From: CAIKZZ01 sp036742455
GTDB taxonomy: Bacteria; Pseudomonadota; Gammaproteobacteria; Steroidobacterales; Steroidobacteraceae
Assembly (NCBI GenBank): GCA_036742455.1
Contig: DAINQU010000008.1
Span: 1 to 64,000 of the forward strand
Direction of reading: 5' to 3'
DNA length: 64,000 bases
The notes under the pieces are model-generated. The model was not told where the DNA came from and did not search any database. It was given only the letters and a program-made list of their open reading frames with translations. Positions 31,992 to 41,970 of the stretch are shown here, one piece after another. The position numbers and the translations under genes are program-made. Position 1 is the stretch's first letter. The number at the start of each line of letters is the position of its first letter.

Positions 31992-34900
31992 CTTCTTTCG
32001 TTCATCTGCGACTGCACACCGAATTCTCGCTGGTCGACGGCATCGTCCGCATCGACGAGTTGGCCAAAGCGACGGTAGGCCACGGAATGCCGGCGGTGGC
32101 GGTCACCGATCAGGCGAACCTGTTCGCGATGGTGAAGTTCTACAAAGCGGCGCAGGCGGCCGGCATCAAGCCGATCATCGGTGTCGATTTGCTCATCCGC
32201 GAAGTCGGTGAGCGGGCTGAGCCGTCACGTCTCACGTTGCTGTGCATGAACGCACACGGCTACGGCAATCTGACGCGTCTGGTGACGCGGAGTTATTTAG
32301 AGGGTCAGCGCCGCGACGGCATTCCAATGGTCGAACGCGACTGGTTGTCGCCGGAGGCCGTGGACGGTTTGATCGCGTTGTCCGGCGCGGGCGATGGCGA
32401 CGTCGGTCGATTGCTCGGCAACGGCAAGACGGCCGAGGCGCACCGGGCCGCTCGGGCGTGGCGTGCGTTGTTTGGCGATCGCTACTATCTGGAGCTGACG
32501 CGAACCGGCAAGGCCGACGATGACGTGATTGTCGATGGCATGCTCGGGCTGGTGGCGGAGTTGGAAATCCCCGCGGTAGCGACCAACGACGTGCGCTTCC
32601 TGCAGCGCGCGGACTTCGAAGCGCACGAAGCGCGCGTCTGCATCCACGACGGCGAGCAGTTGGCCAATCCGCATCGGCCACGGCGATACACCGAGGAGCA
32701 GTACCTCAAGTCCCCGGCCGAAATGGCGGCGCTGTGGGCGGACGTGCCCGGTGTGCTTGAGCAATCCGTCGAAATCGCGCGGCGCTGTTCGCTGGAGTTA
32801 ACGCTCGGTAAACCGGTGTTGCCGGAATACCCGGTACCGGCCGGGCAAACGACCGCCGAGTTTTTGCGTACCGAGTCGCAGAAGGGCTTAGAGGAGCGGC
32901 TCGACGCGATAGCGAAAGGCGTTCCCACCGTGCGCAGCGTGCCGCGGGAGGACTACGACGCGCGGCTCGAGCGCGAGTTGTCGGTGATCACCGGCATGGG
33001 TTTCGAAGGCTACTTTCTCATCGTCGCCGACTTCATCCGCTGGGCGAAGAACAACGGTGTCCCGGTCGGACCGGGTCGCGGATCCGGTGCCGGTTCGTTG
33101 GTCGCCTATGCGCTCGGCATCACGGATTTGGATCCGCTGCAGCACGATTTGCTGTTCGAGCGTTTCCTGAATCCGGAACGTATCTCGATGCCGGACTTCG
33201 ACGTCGACTTCTGCACCAACGGACGCGATCGCGTGATCGAGTACGTCGCTGAGAAGTACGGCCGCGCGCGCGTGTCGCAGATCATCACCTACGGCACGAT
33301 GGCGGCCAAAGCGGTGGTGCGCGATGTCGGGCGCGTGCTCGGTTTCGGGTACGGGGCGGTCGACCGCATCGCGAAGCTCATCCCCTTTGAGCTCGAGATG
33401 ACGCTCGACAAAGCGCTCGAAGAGGAAGAAGAACTCCGCCGCGCCTACCAGACGGAGGAGGAGGTGCGGGCGGTCATTGATCTTGGGCGCTCGTTGGAAG
33501 GGCTCACCCGCAATGCCGGTATGCACGCCGGTGGCGTTGTCATCTCGCCGTCGGTCTTGACTGATTTTGCGCCGCTGTTTGTGGAAGAAGGCGGCACCTC
33601 GGTGGTGACGCAATTCGACAAGGATGACGTCGAGGCGACCGGGCTCGTGAAGTTCGACTTCTTGGGCCTGCGCACACTCACCGTCATCGACTTGGCGCTC
33701 AAGATCGTCAACGCGACACGCGCCAAAGCCGGCGAACCGCCGCTCGACATGGCGCGGCTGCCCTTCGACGATCCGAAGACCTTTGCCTTGCTCAAGGCGT
33801 GCCGCACGACCGGTGTCTTCCAGTTGGAATCGCGCGGCATGCGCGATCTGTTGCGCCGCCTGCTCCCGGACTGCTTCGAAGACATCGTGGCGCTCGTCGC
33901 GCTCTTCCGGCCCGGCCCCCTCGAATCGGGCATGGTCGGCGACTTCATCGATCGTAAGCACGCGCCGCGGGGCCAAACGATCGATTATCTGCACCCCGAT
34001 CTTGAGCCGGTGCTGAAAACCACCTACGGCGTCATTCTGTACCAAGAACAGGTGATGCAGATTGCGCAGGTGCTGGCGGGTTACACGCTGGGCGGCGCGG
34101 ATTTGCTGCGCCGTGCGATGGGTAAGAAGAAAGCCGAAGAAATGGCGGAACAGCGCGCGGTGTTCACCGAGGGCGCCACCGCCCGCGGTGTCCCCGAAGC
34201 GCAAGCGACCTACATCTTCGACCTGATGGAGAAATTCGCGGGGTACGGCTTTAACAAGTCGCACTCCGCGGCGTACGCCGTGCTGACCTACCACACGGCG
34301 TGGCTCAAAGCGCATTACCCGGCGGCGTTCGCGGCGGCCGTGCTGTCGTGCGACATGGATAAGACCGACAAAGTCGTGGTCGGGGTCGAAGACTGCAAGG
34401 AGATGGGCATCACCTTGCTGCCCCCCGACGTGAACGCGTCGGTGTTGCAGTTTGAGGTCGTGGATGAAAAGACCGTGCGTTACGGCCTCGGCGCGATCAA
34501 AGGTGTCGGTAGCTCTGCCGTTCAGTCGATTGTGGACGCACGCGCAGAGAGCGGTCCGTTCAAGGACCTGTCGGACCTGTGCATGCGAATCAATCTGTCG
34601 GCGGTCAATCGCCGCTGCCTGGAGGCCTTGCTGAAGGCGGGCGCGCTCGACGGGCTTGGGCCGAATCGGGCCACGTTGATGGCGCATTTGCCGGCCGCGG
34701 TGCAGGCCGGCGAGCAGCGCAAAGAATCCGTCGATGCCGGCCAGGACGACTTGTTCGGTCTGGGTCCGCCGACCCGATCGGCGTCCGCTGACAGTCGCCC
34801 AGCGCTCGGTCCGACGCTGCCGGAATGGCCATTGGGTTTGCGCCTCAGTTATGAGCGCGAGAAGTTGGGGTATTACCTCTCGGGCCATCCCTTGGACGAG

Positions 34901-35566
34901 TTCCGCAACGATCTGAAGTACATCGCGCCGGCCACGATTGCCGACGTCGGCGGCGCGAAGCCGGCCGGTGGCGGGGGATGGGGCGCGCCGCAGCGGCAGG
35001 TCACGGTCGCCGGGTTGGTGCACGACATCAATCGCCAGAAAAATCGAACGATCCTCGTCCTCGACGACGGGACTGCGCGCCTCGAAGTGGCGGTGTTCGA
35101 CGAACTGGCGCAGCAACATCGCGACTTGGTCGCCAAAGACGCCCTGGTGGTGGTCGAAGGCGGCATTAAGTGGGACGACTACAGCGAAGGCTGGCGGATC
35201 GCGGCCAAGAAGCTGATGGGTCTCGAGGCCGCGCGTGAAAATCAAGCGCGGCGCCTGCTGCTGCGCTGGCCGTCCGGCGGAGCGGGGGGCGACGTGATCG
35301 GTAAGCTCGAGCAGCTGTTGCGCCCCGCGCGCGGCGGGACATGCACGGTCGCGATCTTTTATCCGGGGGCATCCGCAAGCGCTCTGCTGGAGTTCTCGAA
35401 CGATTGGAAGGTGCGCCCGACGCGCGCGCTGTTGGAGGCACTTGCCGGCCAATTTGGCGAAGATGGCCTCCAATTGACGTATCATCCCCGCGATCAAGAG
35501 GCCTGCCTGCGGCGCTGGGGAGCGCGCGGCGCAGTGGAACGACGTCCCATTCAAATGCCGGTATAG
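31988..35566 (+). CDS. dnaE: DNA polymerase III alpha subunit DnaE
   Basis: The 1192-residue replicative polymerase starts with a PHP domain (FVHLRLHTEFSLVDGIVRI). The C-family polymerase core has the catalytic aspartates in MPDFDVDFC (near residue 404) and VKFDFLGLRTLTVID. Tandem helix-hairpin-helix and OB-fold regions follow (the latter near VTVAGLVHDINRQKNRTI). It is slightly longer than E. coli DnaE (1160). GTG 31988 overlaps rnhB by 4 bp. A very long open frame on the opposite strand is only a shadow of its codon usage. Confidence 0.98.
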   Translation: MTSFVHLRLHTEFSLVDGIVRIDELAKATVGHGMPAVAVTDQANLFAMVKFYKAAQAAGIKPIIGVDLLIREVGERAEPSRLTLLCMNAHGYGNLTRLVTRSYLEGQRRDGIPMVERDWLSPEAVDGLIALSGAGDGDVGRLLGNGKTAEAHRAARAWRALFGDRYYLELTRTGKADDDVIVDGMLGLVAELEIPAVATNDVRFLQRADFEAHEARVCIHDGEQLANPHRPRRYTEEQYLKSPAEMAALWADVPGVLEQSVEIARRCSLELTLGKPVLPEYPVPAGQTTAEFLRTESQKGLEERLDAIAKGVPTVRSVPREDYDARLERELSVITGMGFEGYFLIVADFIRWAKNNGVPVGPGRGSGAGSLVAYALGITDLDPLQHDLLFERFLNPERISMPDFDVDFCTNGRDRVIEYVAEKYGRARVSQIITYGTMAAKAVVRDVGRVLGFGYGAVDRIAKLIPFELEMTLDKALEEEEELRRAYQTEEEVRAVIDLGRSLEGLTRNAGMHAGGVVISPSVLTDFAPLFVEEGGTSVVTQFDKDDVEATGLVKFDFLGLRTLTVIDLALKIVNATRAKAGEPPLDMARLPFDDPKTFALLKACRTTGVFQLESRGMRDLLRRLLPDCFEDIVALVALFRPGPLESGMVGDFIDRKHAPRGQTIDYLHPDLEPVLKTTYGVILYQEQVMQIAQVLAGYTLGGADLLRRAMGKKKAEEMAEQRAVFTEGATARGVPEAQATYIFDLMEKFAGYGFNKSHSAAYAVLTYHTAWLKAHYPAAFAAAVLSCDMDKTDKVVVGVEDCKEMGITLLPPDVNASVLQFEVVDEKTVRYGLGAIKGVGSSAVQSIVDARAESGPFKDLSDLCMRINLSAVNRRCLEALLKAGALDGLGPNRATLMAHLPAAVQAGEQRKESVDAGQDDLFGLGPPTRSASADSRPALGPTLPEWPLGLRLSYEREKLGYYLSGHPLDEFRNDLKYIAPATIADVGGAKPAGGGGWGAPQRQVTVAGLVHDINRQKNRTILVLDDGTARLEVAVFDELAQQHRDLVAKDALVVVEGGIKWDDYSEGWRIAAKKLMGLEAARENQARRLLLRWPSGGAGGDVIGKLEQLLRPARGGTCTVAIFYPGASASALLEFSNDWKVRPTRALLEALAGQFGEDGLQLTYHPRDQEACLRRWGARGAVERRPIQMPV

Positions 35567-35614
35567 CCACCCCCTCTTGACTGTGGCCGTCCGGTCTGTG
35601 ACCTTGCCGCCCCC

Positions 35615-36577
35615 ATGGACCTGAACTTCCTAGATTTTGAACAACCGATCGCCGAGCTTGAGGCGAAGATCGACGAACTGAAGTACCTCGGCGACGACAA
35701 TGCCGAGATCAACATCGTCGAGGAAATCGCTCGGCTGCGCGCGAAGAGCCAGGCGCTGACCAAGAGTTTGTTTGCCAACCTGTCCCCGTGGCAGGTCGCG
35801 CAACTGGCTCGTCACCCACAGCGTCCGTACACGCTCGATTACATCCCGCACCTGTTCACCGACTTCGACGAGTTGCACGGCGACCGCATGTACGCGGACG
35901 ACCCGGCGATCGTCGGCGGTCCGGCGCGCCTCGAGGGGCGCCCTATCATGCTGATCGGTCAGCAGAAGGGTCGAGACACCAAAGAGCGCGTGCGGCGCAA
36001 CTACGGCATGCCCAAGCCCGAGGGCTATCGTAAGGCGCTGCGCCTCATGAAATTGGCCGAACGGTTTGGCCTGCCCATCGTGACGCTGATCGACACTCCG
36101 GGGGCATACCCCGGCATCGGCTCCGAAGAACGCAACCAGAGCGAAGCCATCGCGCGCAACTTGTTTGAGATGGCGCGGTTGCGGGTGCCCATCATCAGCT
36201 GCGTGATCGGCGAGGGCGGCTCAGGCGGTGCCTTGGCCATCGGCGTCTGCGATCGCTTGTTGATGTTGCAGTACTCGGTCTACTCGGTGATTTCACCCGA
36301 AGGCTGCGCCTCGATCCTCTGGAAGAGCGCGGATAAGCGCGAGTTGGCCGCGGAGGCGATGGGCATCACCGCCGATCGTTTGAAGCGCGAGAAGCTCGTC
36401 GACGAGGTCATTCCCGAACCGCTCGGCGGTGCCCATCGCGACCCGATGAAGATGGCCGCCGACCTGCGCGCGGCGCTCAGCCAGACGGTGGAAGCGTTGG
36501 TGGATCGTCCGGTCGAGGTCCTCCTCGACGAGCGGGCGAAGCGCTTCGACTCCTTCGGCGCGTTCCGCGCCACCTGA
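35615..36577 (+). CDS. accA: Acetyl-CoA carboxylase carboxyltransferase subunit alpha
   Basis: The 320-residue protein starts with MDLNFLDFEQPIAELEAKI, typical of proteobacterial AccA. It carries the biotin/carbonyl-binding crotonase-fold motifs LIDTPGAYPGIGSEERNQSEAIA and GEGGSGGALAIGVCD. With AccD it transfers the carboxyl from biotin to acetyl-CoA, making malonyl-CoA for fatty acid synthesis. The position 48 bp after dnaE is the usual gammaproteobacterial order. Confidence 0.98.
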   Translation: MDLNFLDFEQPIAELEAKIDELKYLGDDNAEINIVEEIARLRAKSQALTKSLFANLSPWQVAQLARHPQRPYTLDYIPHLFTDFDELHGDRMYADDPAIVGGPARLEGRPIMLIGQQKGRDTKERVRRNYGMPKPEGYRKALRLMKLAERFGLPIVTLIDTPGAYPGIGSEERNQSEAIARNLFEMARLRVPIISCVIGEGGSGGALAIGVCDRLLMLQYSVYSVISPEGCASILWKSADKRELAAEAMGITADRLKREKLVDEVIPEPLGGAHRDPMKMAADLRAALSQTVEALVDRPVEVLLDERAKRFDSFGAFRAT

Positions 36578-36587
36578 GGGCATCCCG

Positions 36588-37952
36588 ATGCCGGCGCGCG
36601 CGGCCTTGCCGTACTCGCCGGACGATCTGGCGGTCACCCTTCGGCAGCTGGAGGCTCCGCGGCATCTGTGGGTGGCGCTGTCCGGCGGCGCGGATTCGGC
36701 CGCCTTGCTGGTGGCGGCCGCCGCGTTGATCGGCCGGTCCATCGATCGCTTGGACGCCTTGCACGTCGATCACGGATTGCCGGGATCGCCGATGCTCCGT
36801 GCCGCCGCGACCGCGGCGGCGGCACATTGCCACGTGCCCTTGACCGTCGCATCGGTCGATCTCCTCGATCGGGCGCACTGGGGGCTCGAGGCCTCCGCTC
36901 GGCACGCCCGCTACGGCGCATTCGCGCAGCACGTGACGGATCAGTCCGCCGTGTTGACGGCGCACCACCTTGAAGACCAAGCCGAAACCGTCCTCTTGCA
37001 GATGCTGCGCGGTGCGGGCGTGCGCGGCATCGCCGCGATGCCGGCGTCGGCGCGTCTGGGTGATGGTCGGTTACTGCGTCCCGTGTTGGACGTCCCCCGC
37101 GCATCGCTACGCGCGCTCGCGCAGCACAGCGCGGTGCCGTGGTGCGAGGATCCCAGCAACGACGACCGTGCCTTGGATCGAAATTACCTGCGGCATGAGA
37201 TTTGGCCGCGGCTCACCGCGCGCTGGCCGGCGGCCGCACAGACGCTGGCGCGCTCGGCTCGGCACGCGGGCAGCACCGTGGCCCTCCTGGACGAAACCTT
37301 GGCCGCGCGTTTGGCGGACATGGAGCGCGATGGGGCCTTGCCGCTCGCGGCACTCGCCGCCATGGCCCCCTCGGCTCGCCACGAACTGATCCGTTACTGG
37401 CTGCGCCGTCACGGACACGCGGTGCCGTCCACGCGTCGTCTCGCCGAGTTCGACGCGCAATTCCTGAGGTCGGCGCGGGACGGGCATCCGCATCTCATGA
37501 TCGGTGATGTGCAGTTGCACCGGCACGACGGCTGGCTCTACGCCCTGCCCGCGCTGCCGCCGCTGCAACTGCCGGCCGACGCGTCGCTACCGACGAGCGG
37601 GGCGTTGGAGCTGCCGGGGCTGGGCCGCCTCGCCGTGACACCGGTATTTGGTGCGGGTTTACGGCAGCTGGAGCGCCCGTACCGCATCGGGCGGCGGCAG
37701 GGCGGGGAACGCTGGCAACGAGAGACCGGCGGGCCGCACCGGCCGTTGAAAGACGGATTGCGGGAGGCGCGGGTACCGCGCTGGCAACGCGACCGAGCGG
37801 TCCTCCTGTGGGATGGGGGTGTGTTGGCCGCCGTGGTCCTCCCGACCGTCACCTGGGTGGCCGCCGCGTACCGTGCAGGCCCTGCGGAGGCGGGGCTGCA
37901 GGTGGCGTGGCTCGACGCCCCGCCGGGACTGGGGACGTCCGGTTTGCGTTGA
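36588..37952 (+). CDS. tilS: tRNA(Ile)-lysidine synthetase TilS
   Basis: The 454-residue PP-loop ATPase changes C34 of tRNA-Ile(CAU) to lysidine so that it reads AUA. The ATP loop VALSGGADSAALLVAA is near residue 30, and the metal/tRNA region LTAHHLEDQAETVLLQMLRGAG follows. The C-terminal domain includes the motif around GRRQGGERWQRETGGPHRPLKDGLREARVP (shown by its position, residues about 365-395). The gene starts 10 bp after accA and is followed by the pyrG leader. Confidence 0.95.
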   Translation: MPARAALPYSPDDLAVTLRQLEAPRHLWVALSGGADSAALLVAAAALIGRSIDRLDALHVDHGLPGSPMLRAAATAAAAHCHVPLTVASVDLLDRAHWGLEASARHARYGAFAQHVTDQSAVLTAHHLEDQAETVLLQMLRGAGVRGIAAMPASARLGDGRLLRPVLDVPRASLRALAQHSAVPWCEDPSNDDRALDRNYLRHEIWPRLTARWPAAAQTLARSARHAGSTVALLDETLAARLADMERDGALPLAALAAMAPSARHELIRYWLRRHGHAVPSTRRLAEFDAQFLRSARDGHPHLMIGDVQLHRHDGWLYALPALPPLQLPADASLPTSGALELPGLGRLAVTPVFGAGLRQLERPYRIGRRQGGERWQRETGGPHRPLKDGLREARVPRWQRDRAVLLWDGGVLAAVVLPTVTWVAAAYRAGPAEAGLQVAWLDAPPGLGTSGLR

Positions 37953-38016
37953 GGCGCAGGGGTCTTTCCGATAGACTGACTTCCCGTCGAACAGGGCCCA
38001 TCAGCGGCCCTTTTTT
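37949..38016 (+). promoter_or_regulatory. Promoter-like pair and terminator hairpin before pyrG
   Basis: TTGAGG (37949) and TAGACT (37972) are 17 bp apart at the tilS end. Shortly downstream, AGGGCC (37993-37998) pairs with GGCCCT (38006-38011) around a 7-base loop, directly followed by a run of T (38011-38016). This is a canonical intrinsic terminator. It either ends the accA-tilS transcript or, because it lies downstream of the promoter-like pair, attenuates pyrG. Confidence 0.6.
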
Positions 38017-38046
38017 AGTTTCCTCGGAGCACTGACGGGAGCCTCC

Positions 38047-39675
38047 ATGACTCGTTTCGTATTCGTCACCGGCGGCGTCGTCTCCTCGCTGGGTAAGGGC
38101 ATTGCGTCGGCCTCGCTCGGGGCCATTCTTGAGTCCCGCGGACTCAAGGTCACGATGCTGAAATTGGATCCGTACATCAACGTGGATCCCGGCACGATGA
38201 GCCCGTTCCAGCACGGCGAAGTGTTTGTGACGCAGGACGGGGCCGAAACCGACCTCGACCTCGGTCACTACGAGCGGTTCGTGCGTTACACCGCGACTCG
38301 GCATTCGAACTTCACGACCGGCCGCATCTACGAGACCGTGATCGCCAAGGAACGCCGGGGCGATTACCTCGGCGGGACCGTGCAGGTCATCCCGCACATC
38401 ACCGACGAGATCAAGCGCTGCATCAAACTGGGCGGCGCGGGGGCGGACGTGTGCATGGTGGAGATCGGCGGCACGGTCGGTGACATCGAGTCGCTACCGT
38501 TCCTGGAAGCCATTCGCCAAATGGGCGTCGAGCTCGGACGGTCGAATGCGATCTTCATGCACTTGACGCTCGTGCCGGTGGTGGCCGGCAGCGAAATCAA
38601 GACCAAGCCCACGCAGCACTCCGTCAAGGAGTTGCGGGGTATCGGTATTCAGCCGGACATTTTGCTGTGCCGTGCGCGCGACGCGCTCCCCGACGAGCAA
38701 CGTCGCAAGATTGCGCTCTTCACGAACGTGGAAGAACGCGCCGTCATTTCAGCCGTCGACGCCGATGACATCTACAAGATCCCCATTTTGCTGCACGAGC
38801 AAGGACTCGACGAGATCGTGGTCGACAAGCTGCGTCTGACCGCGGGGCCGGCCGATCTGTCGGCGTGGGAATCGGTGGTGGCGGCCAAACACGCGTACGA
38901 GGCGACCGTCAACATCGCGATGGTCGGCAAGTACATGCAGGTGCGCGACTCGTACATCTCGCTCAACGAAGCGATTACGCACGCCGCACGCAAGACCCGC
39001 ACGCGCGTCAACATTCACTACGTGGAATCGACCGACATCGAGAAGACGGGCACGGGCTGTCTGGCGGATATGGATGCCATTTTGGTGCCCGGTGGCTTTG
39101 GCGAGCGCGGCATCGAAGGCAAGATTCAAGCCGTGCGCTTCGCGCGCGAACACAAGATCCCGTATCTCGGCATTTGTCTTGGCATGCAGGTGGCGTGTAT
39201 CGAGTACGCGCGTGACGTGCTCGGCCTTGTCGGCGCGAACAGTACCGAATTCAACACGCAGACGCCGGATCCGATCATTGCCCTGATCACGGAATGGAAA
39301 GACCGTGGTGGCGAGACCGTGGTCCGTAGCGAGAAGTCGGATCTCGGCGGCACGATGCGACTCGGTTCGCAACCGGCCCGTGTCGAGGCCGGTACGCTCG
39401 CGCATCAGATTTACGGCAGCGAGAACATCAGCGAGCGCCACCGTCACCGCTTCGAGTTCAACAATCTGTACTTGGATCGCATTCAGGCGGCCGGGTTGAA
39501 GGTATCGGCCTTTGCGGCCGACGATCTGGTCGAGATCGTGGAGTTGCCGGGCCATCCGTGGTTTGTGGCCGTGCAGTTCCACCCCGAATTCACCTCGAAT
39601 CCGCGGGACGGCCATCCGTTGTTCTCCAGCTTCGTGAACGCGGCGCGCCAGTACCGCGCGCAGCAGACGGCCTGA
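38047..39675 (+). CDS. pyrG: CTP synthase PyrG
   Basis: The 542-residue enzyme converts UTP to CTP with glutamine as nitrogen donor. The N-terminal amidoligase domain starts MTRFVFVTGGVVSSLGKGIASASLG; the C-terminal glutaminase has the nucleophile cysteine in YLGICLGMQVACIEY and the catalytic His-Glu in VQFHPEF. Length is standard. A GGAG site precedes ATG 38047. The gene lies downstream of an intrinsic terminator, which may tie its expression to CTP level. Confidence 0.98.
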   Translation: MTRFVFVTGGVVSSLGKGIASASLGAILESRGLKVTMLKLDPYINVDPGTMSPFQHGEVFVTQDGAETDLDLGHYERFVRYTATRHSNFTTGRIYETVIAKERRGDYLGGTVQVIPHITDEIKRCIKLGGAGADVCMVEIGGTVGDIESLPFLEAIRQMGVELGRSNAIFMHLTLVPVVAGSEIKTKPTQHSVKELRGIGIQPDILLCRARDALPDEQRRKIALFTNVEERAVISAVDADDIYKIPILLHEQGLDEIVVDKLRLTAGPADLSAWESVVAAKHAYEATVNIAMVGKYMQVRDSYISLNEAITHAARKTRTRVNIHYVESTDIEKTGTGCLADMDAILVPGGFGERGIEGKIQAVRFAREHKIPYLGICLGMQVACIEYARDVLGLVGANSTEFNTQTPDPIIALITEWKDRGGETVVRSEKSDLGGTMRLGSQPARVEAGTLAHQIYGSENISERHRHRFEFNNLYLDRIQAAGLKVSAFAADDLVEIVELPGHPWFVAVQFHPEFTSNPRDGHPLFSSFVNAARQYRAQQTA

Positions 39676-39677
39676 TC

Positions 39678-40529
39678 GTGCAGCTGTTCAACTTTCAGGT
39701 TGGCATCGACCAGCCGCTCTTCCTGATCGCCGGCCCGTGCGTGGTGGAGAGCGAGACGTTGCAAGTCGACGTGGCGGGGCGGCTCAAGGACATCACGACG
39801 CGGCTTGGCATCCCGTTCGTGTTCAAGTCGTCCTACGACAAGGCCAATCGATCCTCCGCCAAGAGTTTTCGCGGACCGGGCATCGAGGAAGGCCTGCGAG
39901 TCTTGGCCGAAGTGAAGCGCCAGGTGGGTGTGCCGGTGCTGACCGACGTGCACGAGGACACGCCGTTTAACGAGGTGGCCTCGGTCGTCGACATGCTGCA
40001 AACGCCGGCATTTCTGTGTCGGCAGACGAATTTCATTCTGGCGGCGTGCTCGCAAGGCTTGCCCGTCAACGTCAAGAAGGGCCAGTTTCTCTCGCCGTGG
40101 GAAATGGGCAACGTGGTCGATAAGGCGCGCTCGACCGGGAATACGCAGATTTTGGTCTGTGAGCGCGGTTTCACCTTCGGCTACAACAACCTCGTCTCGG
40201 ATATGCGAGCGCTCGCCGTTATGCGTGCGACTGCCGCACCGGTCGTGTTTGATGCGACCCACTCGGTGCAGTTGCCGGGCGGGCAGGGCACCTCCTCGGG
40301 TGGCCAACGCGAATTCGTACCGGTCTTGGCGCGCGCCGCCGTGGCCGCCGGGGTGGCGGGTGTCTTCATGGAGACCCATCCGGACCCGGCGAAGGCATTG
40401 TCGGACGGCCCGAATGCCTGGCCGCTCGACCGGATGGAATCGTTGCTTGCCACGCTCGTGGAGATTGATCGGACGGTGAAGCGCGGCCCGTTCGAAGAAG
40501 ATCTGTTGTCTGCGCCATCAGTGAGTTAA
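39678..40529 (+). CDS. kdsA: KDO-8-phosphate synthase KdsA
   Basis: The 283-residue TIM-barrel aldolase condenses phosphoenolpyruvate and arabinose 5-phosphate to KDO-8-phosphate for the lipopolysaccharide inner core. Family segments include LIAGPCVVESE, FKSSYDKANRSS, RQTNFILAA and DATHSVQLPGG. GTG 39678, two bases after the pyrG stop, starts directly before the conserved FNFQVGIDQPLFLIAGP. Phosphoenolpyruvate is also the product of the next gene, eno. Confidence 0.97.
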   Translation: MQLFNFQVGIDQPLFLIAGPCVVESETLQVDVAGRLKDITTRLGIPFVFKSSYDKANRSSAKSFRGPGIEEGLRVLAEVKRQVGVPVLTDVHEDTPFNEVASVVDMLQTPAFLCRQTNFILAACSQGLPVNVKKGQFLSPWEMGNVVDKARSTGNTQILVCERGFTFGYNNLVSDMRALAVMRATAAPVVFDATHSVQLPGGQGTSSGGQREFVPVLARAAVAAGVAGVFMETHPDPAKALSDGPNAWPLDRMESLLATLVEIDRTVKRGPFEEDLLSAPSVS

Positions 40530-40542
40530 GGAAAACGGAATC

Positions 40543-41838
40543 ATGAGCGCCATTGTGGACATTCGGGGTCGAGAGATTATCGACTCGCGCGGCAACCCGA
40601 CCGTGGAGGCGGACGTCGTGCTCGCATCCGGAGCCGTCGGTCGCGCGGCCGTGCCGTCGGGTGCATCGACCGGCAGTCGCGAGGCGGTGGAATTGCGCGA
40701 CGGGGACGCGACGCGTTACTTCGGCAAAGGCGTGCGCAAGGCCGTGGCCAACGTCAATGGCGTGCTGCGCAATGCACTGTTGGGTTCTGATGGCACCGAT
40801 CAGGCGGCGCTCGACGCGCGGATGATTGAGCTCGACGGAACTGACACGAAGGGCAATCTCGGTGCGAACGCGCTGCTCGCCATCTCGCTCGCAGCGGCCC
40901 ACGCGGCCGCGCGCGAAGCCGGCGTGCCGTTGTGGCGTCACATTGCGCCGGCCGGTGTCGAGCCGGTGCTGCCGGTGCCGATGATGAACATCATCAACGG
41001 CGGCGCGCACGCCAACAACAGCTTGGATATCCAAGAGTTCATGGTGTTGCCCGTCGGCGCGCCGACCTTCGCCGAGGCGATTCGCTGCGGTGCGGAAATT
41101 TTCCACACGCTGAAGAAGATTTTGAACGCGCGCGGTCTGACGACGGCCGTGGGCGACGAAGGCGGTTTCGCGCCGGATCTGCCGTCCAACGCGGCGGCGC
41201 TGGAGACGATCCTGGAGGCCGTGCAAAAAGCCGGCTACCAGCCGCGCAAGGACGTTTGGCTCGGTCTTGATGTGGCGAGTTCCGAGTTCTACGCGGACGG
41301 TATGTACACGCTCGGCTGCGAAGGCACGTCCTACGATTCGGCCGGGTTCGCGGCCTACCTCGGCAAACTCGCTGCGGATTATCCGATCCTGACGATTGAA
41401 GACGGCATGGCGGAAGGGGATTGGGCCGGTTGGAAGCTGCTCACCGATCAGATCGGCTCGCGGATACAGCTCGTCGGTGACGACCTGTTCGTGACCAACA
41501 CCAAGATCTTGGCCGAAGGCATCAAGTCCGGCACCGCCAACGCGATTCTGATCAAGCCGAACCAGATCGGCACCTTGACCGAGACGCTTGCGGCGATCGC
41601 GATGGCACACCAGGCGCACTATGCGGCGGTGGTTTCGCATCGCTCGGGTGAAACCGAAGATTCGACCATTGCGGACATCGCTGTCGCCACCACGGCGACG
41701 CAGATCAAGACCGGCTCGATGTCGCGCTCTGATCGCATCGCGAAGTACAACCAGCTGCTGCGCATCGAGGAGCAGTTGGGTGCGGCGGCTCGTTACGCGG
41801 GGGCGTCGGCGTTCCCGGTGCCGGTGCCGGCGTTCTGA
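40543..41838 (+). CDS. eno: Enolase
   Basis: The 431-residue glycolytic enzyme interconverts 2-phosphoglycerate and phosphoenolpyruvate. N-terminal REIIDSRGNPTVEADV, magnesium ligands in the GLDVASSEFY region, TIEDGMAEGDW and QLVGDDLFVTN, the catalytic lysine in ILIKPNQIGT and the SHRSGETEDSTIAD loop are all present. Length is normal. AAGGAAAA precedes ATG 40543. The order pyrG-kdsA-eno-ftsB is typical of Gammaproteobacteria. Confidence 0.98.
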   Translation: MSAIVDIRGREIIDSRGNPTVEADVVLASGAVGRAAVPSGASTGSREAVELRDGDATRYFGKGVRKAVANVNGVLRNALLGSDGTDQAALDARMIELDGTDTKGNLGANALLAISLAAAHAAAREAGVPLWRHIAPAGVEPVLPVPMMNIINGGAHANNSLDIQEFMVLPVGAPTFAEAIRCGAEIFHTLKKILNARGLTTAVGDEGGFAPDLPSNAAALETILEAVQKAGYQPRKDVWLGLDVASSEFYADGMYTLGCEGTSYDSAGFAAYLGKLAADYPILTIEDGMAEGDWAGWKLLTDQIGSRIQLVGDDLFVTNTKILAEGIKSGTANAILIKPNQIGTLTETLAAIAMAHQAHYAAVVSHRSGETEDSTIADIAVATTATQIKTGSMSRSDRIAKYNQLLRIEEQLGAAARYAGASAFPVPVPAF

Positions 41839-41870
41839 GATGACCGTGCGAACGGTGCGCCGTGATGCAA

Positions 41871-41901
41871 CGCAGCACGCGCCCTGTGGGTGCGTGCTGC
41901 G
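41871..41901 (+). terminator. Hairpin between eno and ftsB
   Basis: CGCAGCACGC (41871-41880) pairs with GCGTGCTGCG (41892-41901); after one mismatch CCC and GGG extend the stem to a TGT loop. No T-tract follows, so it may be a partial terminator or an mRNA processing or stability element separating highly expressed eno from ftsB. Confidence 0.5.
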
Positions 41902-41970
41902 CGGTGCGGCGACCGCTCGAGCGCGAGGCCATTGCGTGGGCGTGAGTGCATTGTTAACGTGACTCCCCTC

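Noticed and set aside
32888..35554. An 888-codon open frame on the minus strand opposite dnaE
   Set aside because: It is antisense to an unmistakable dnaE, has no recognisable domain, and arises from GC-rich third-position bias.
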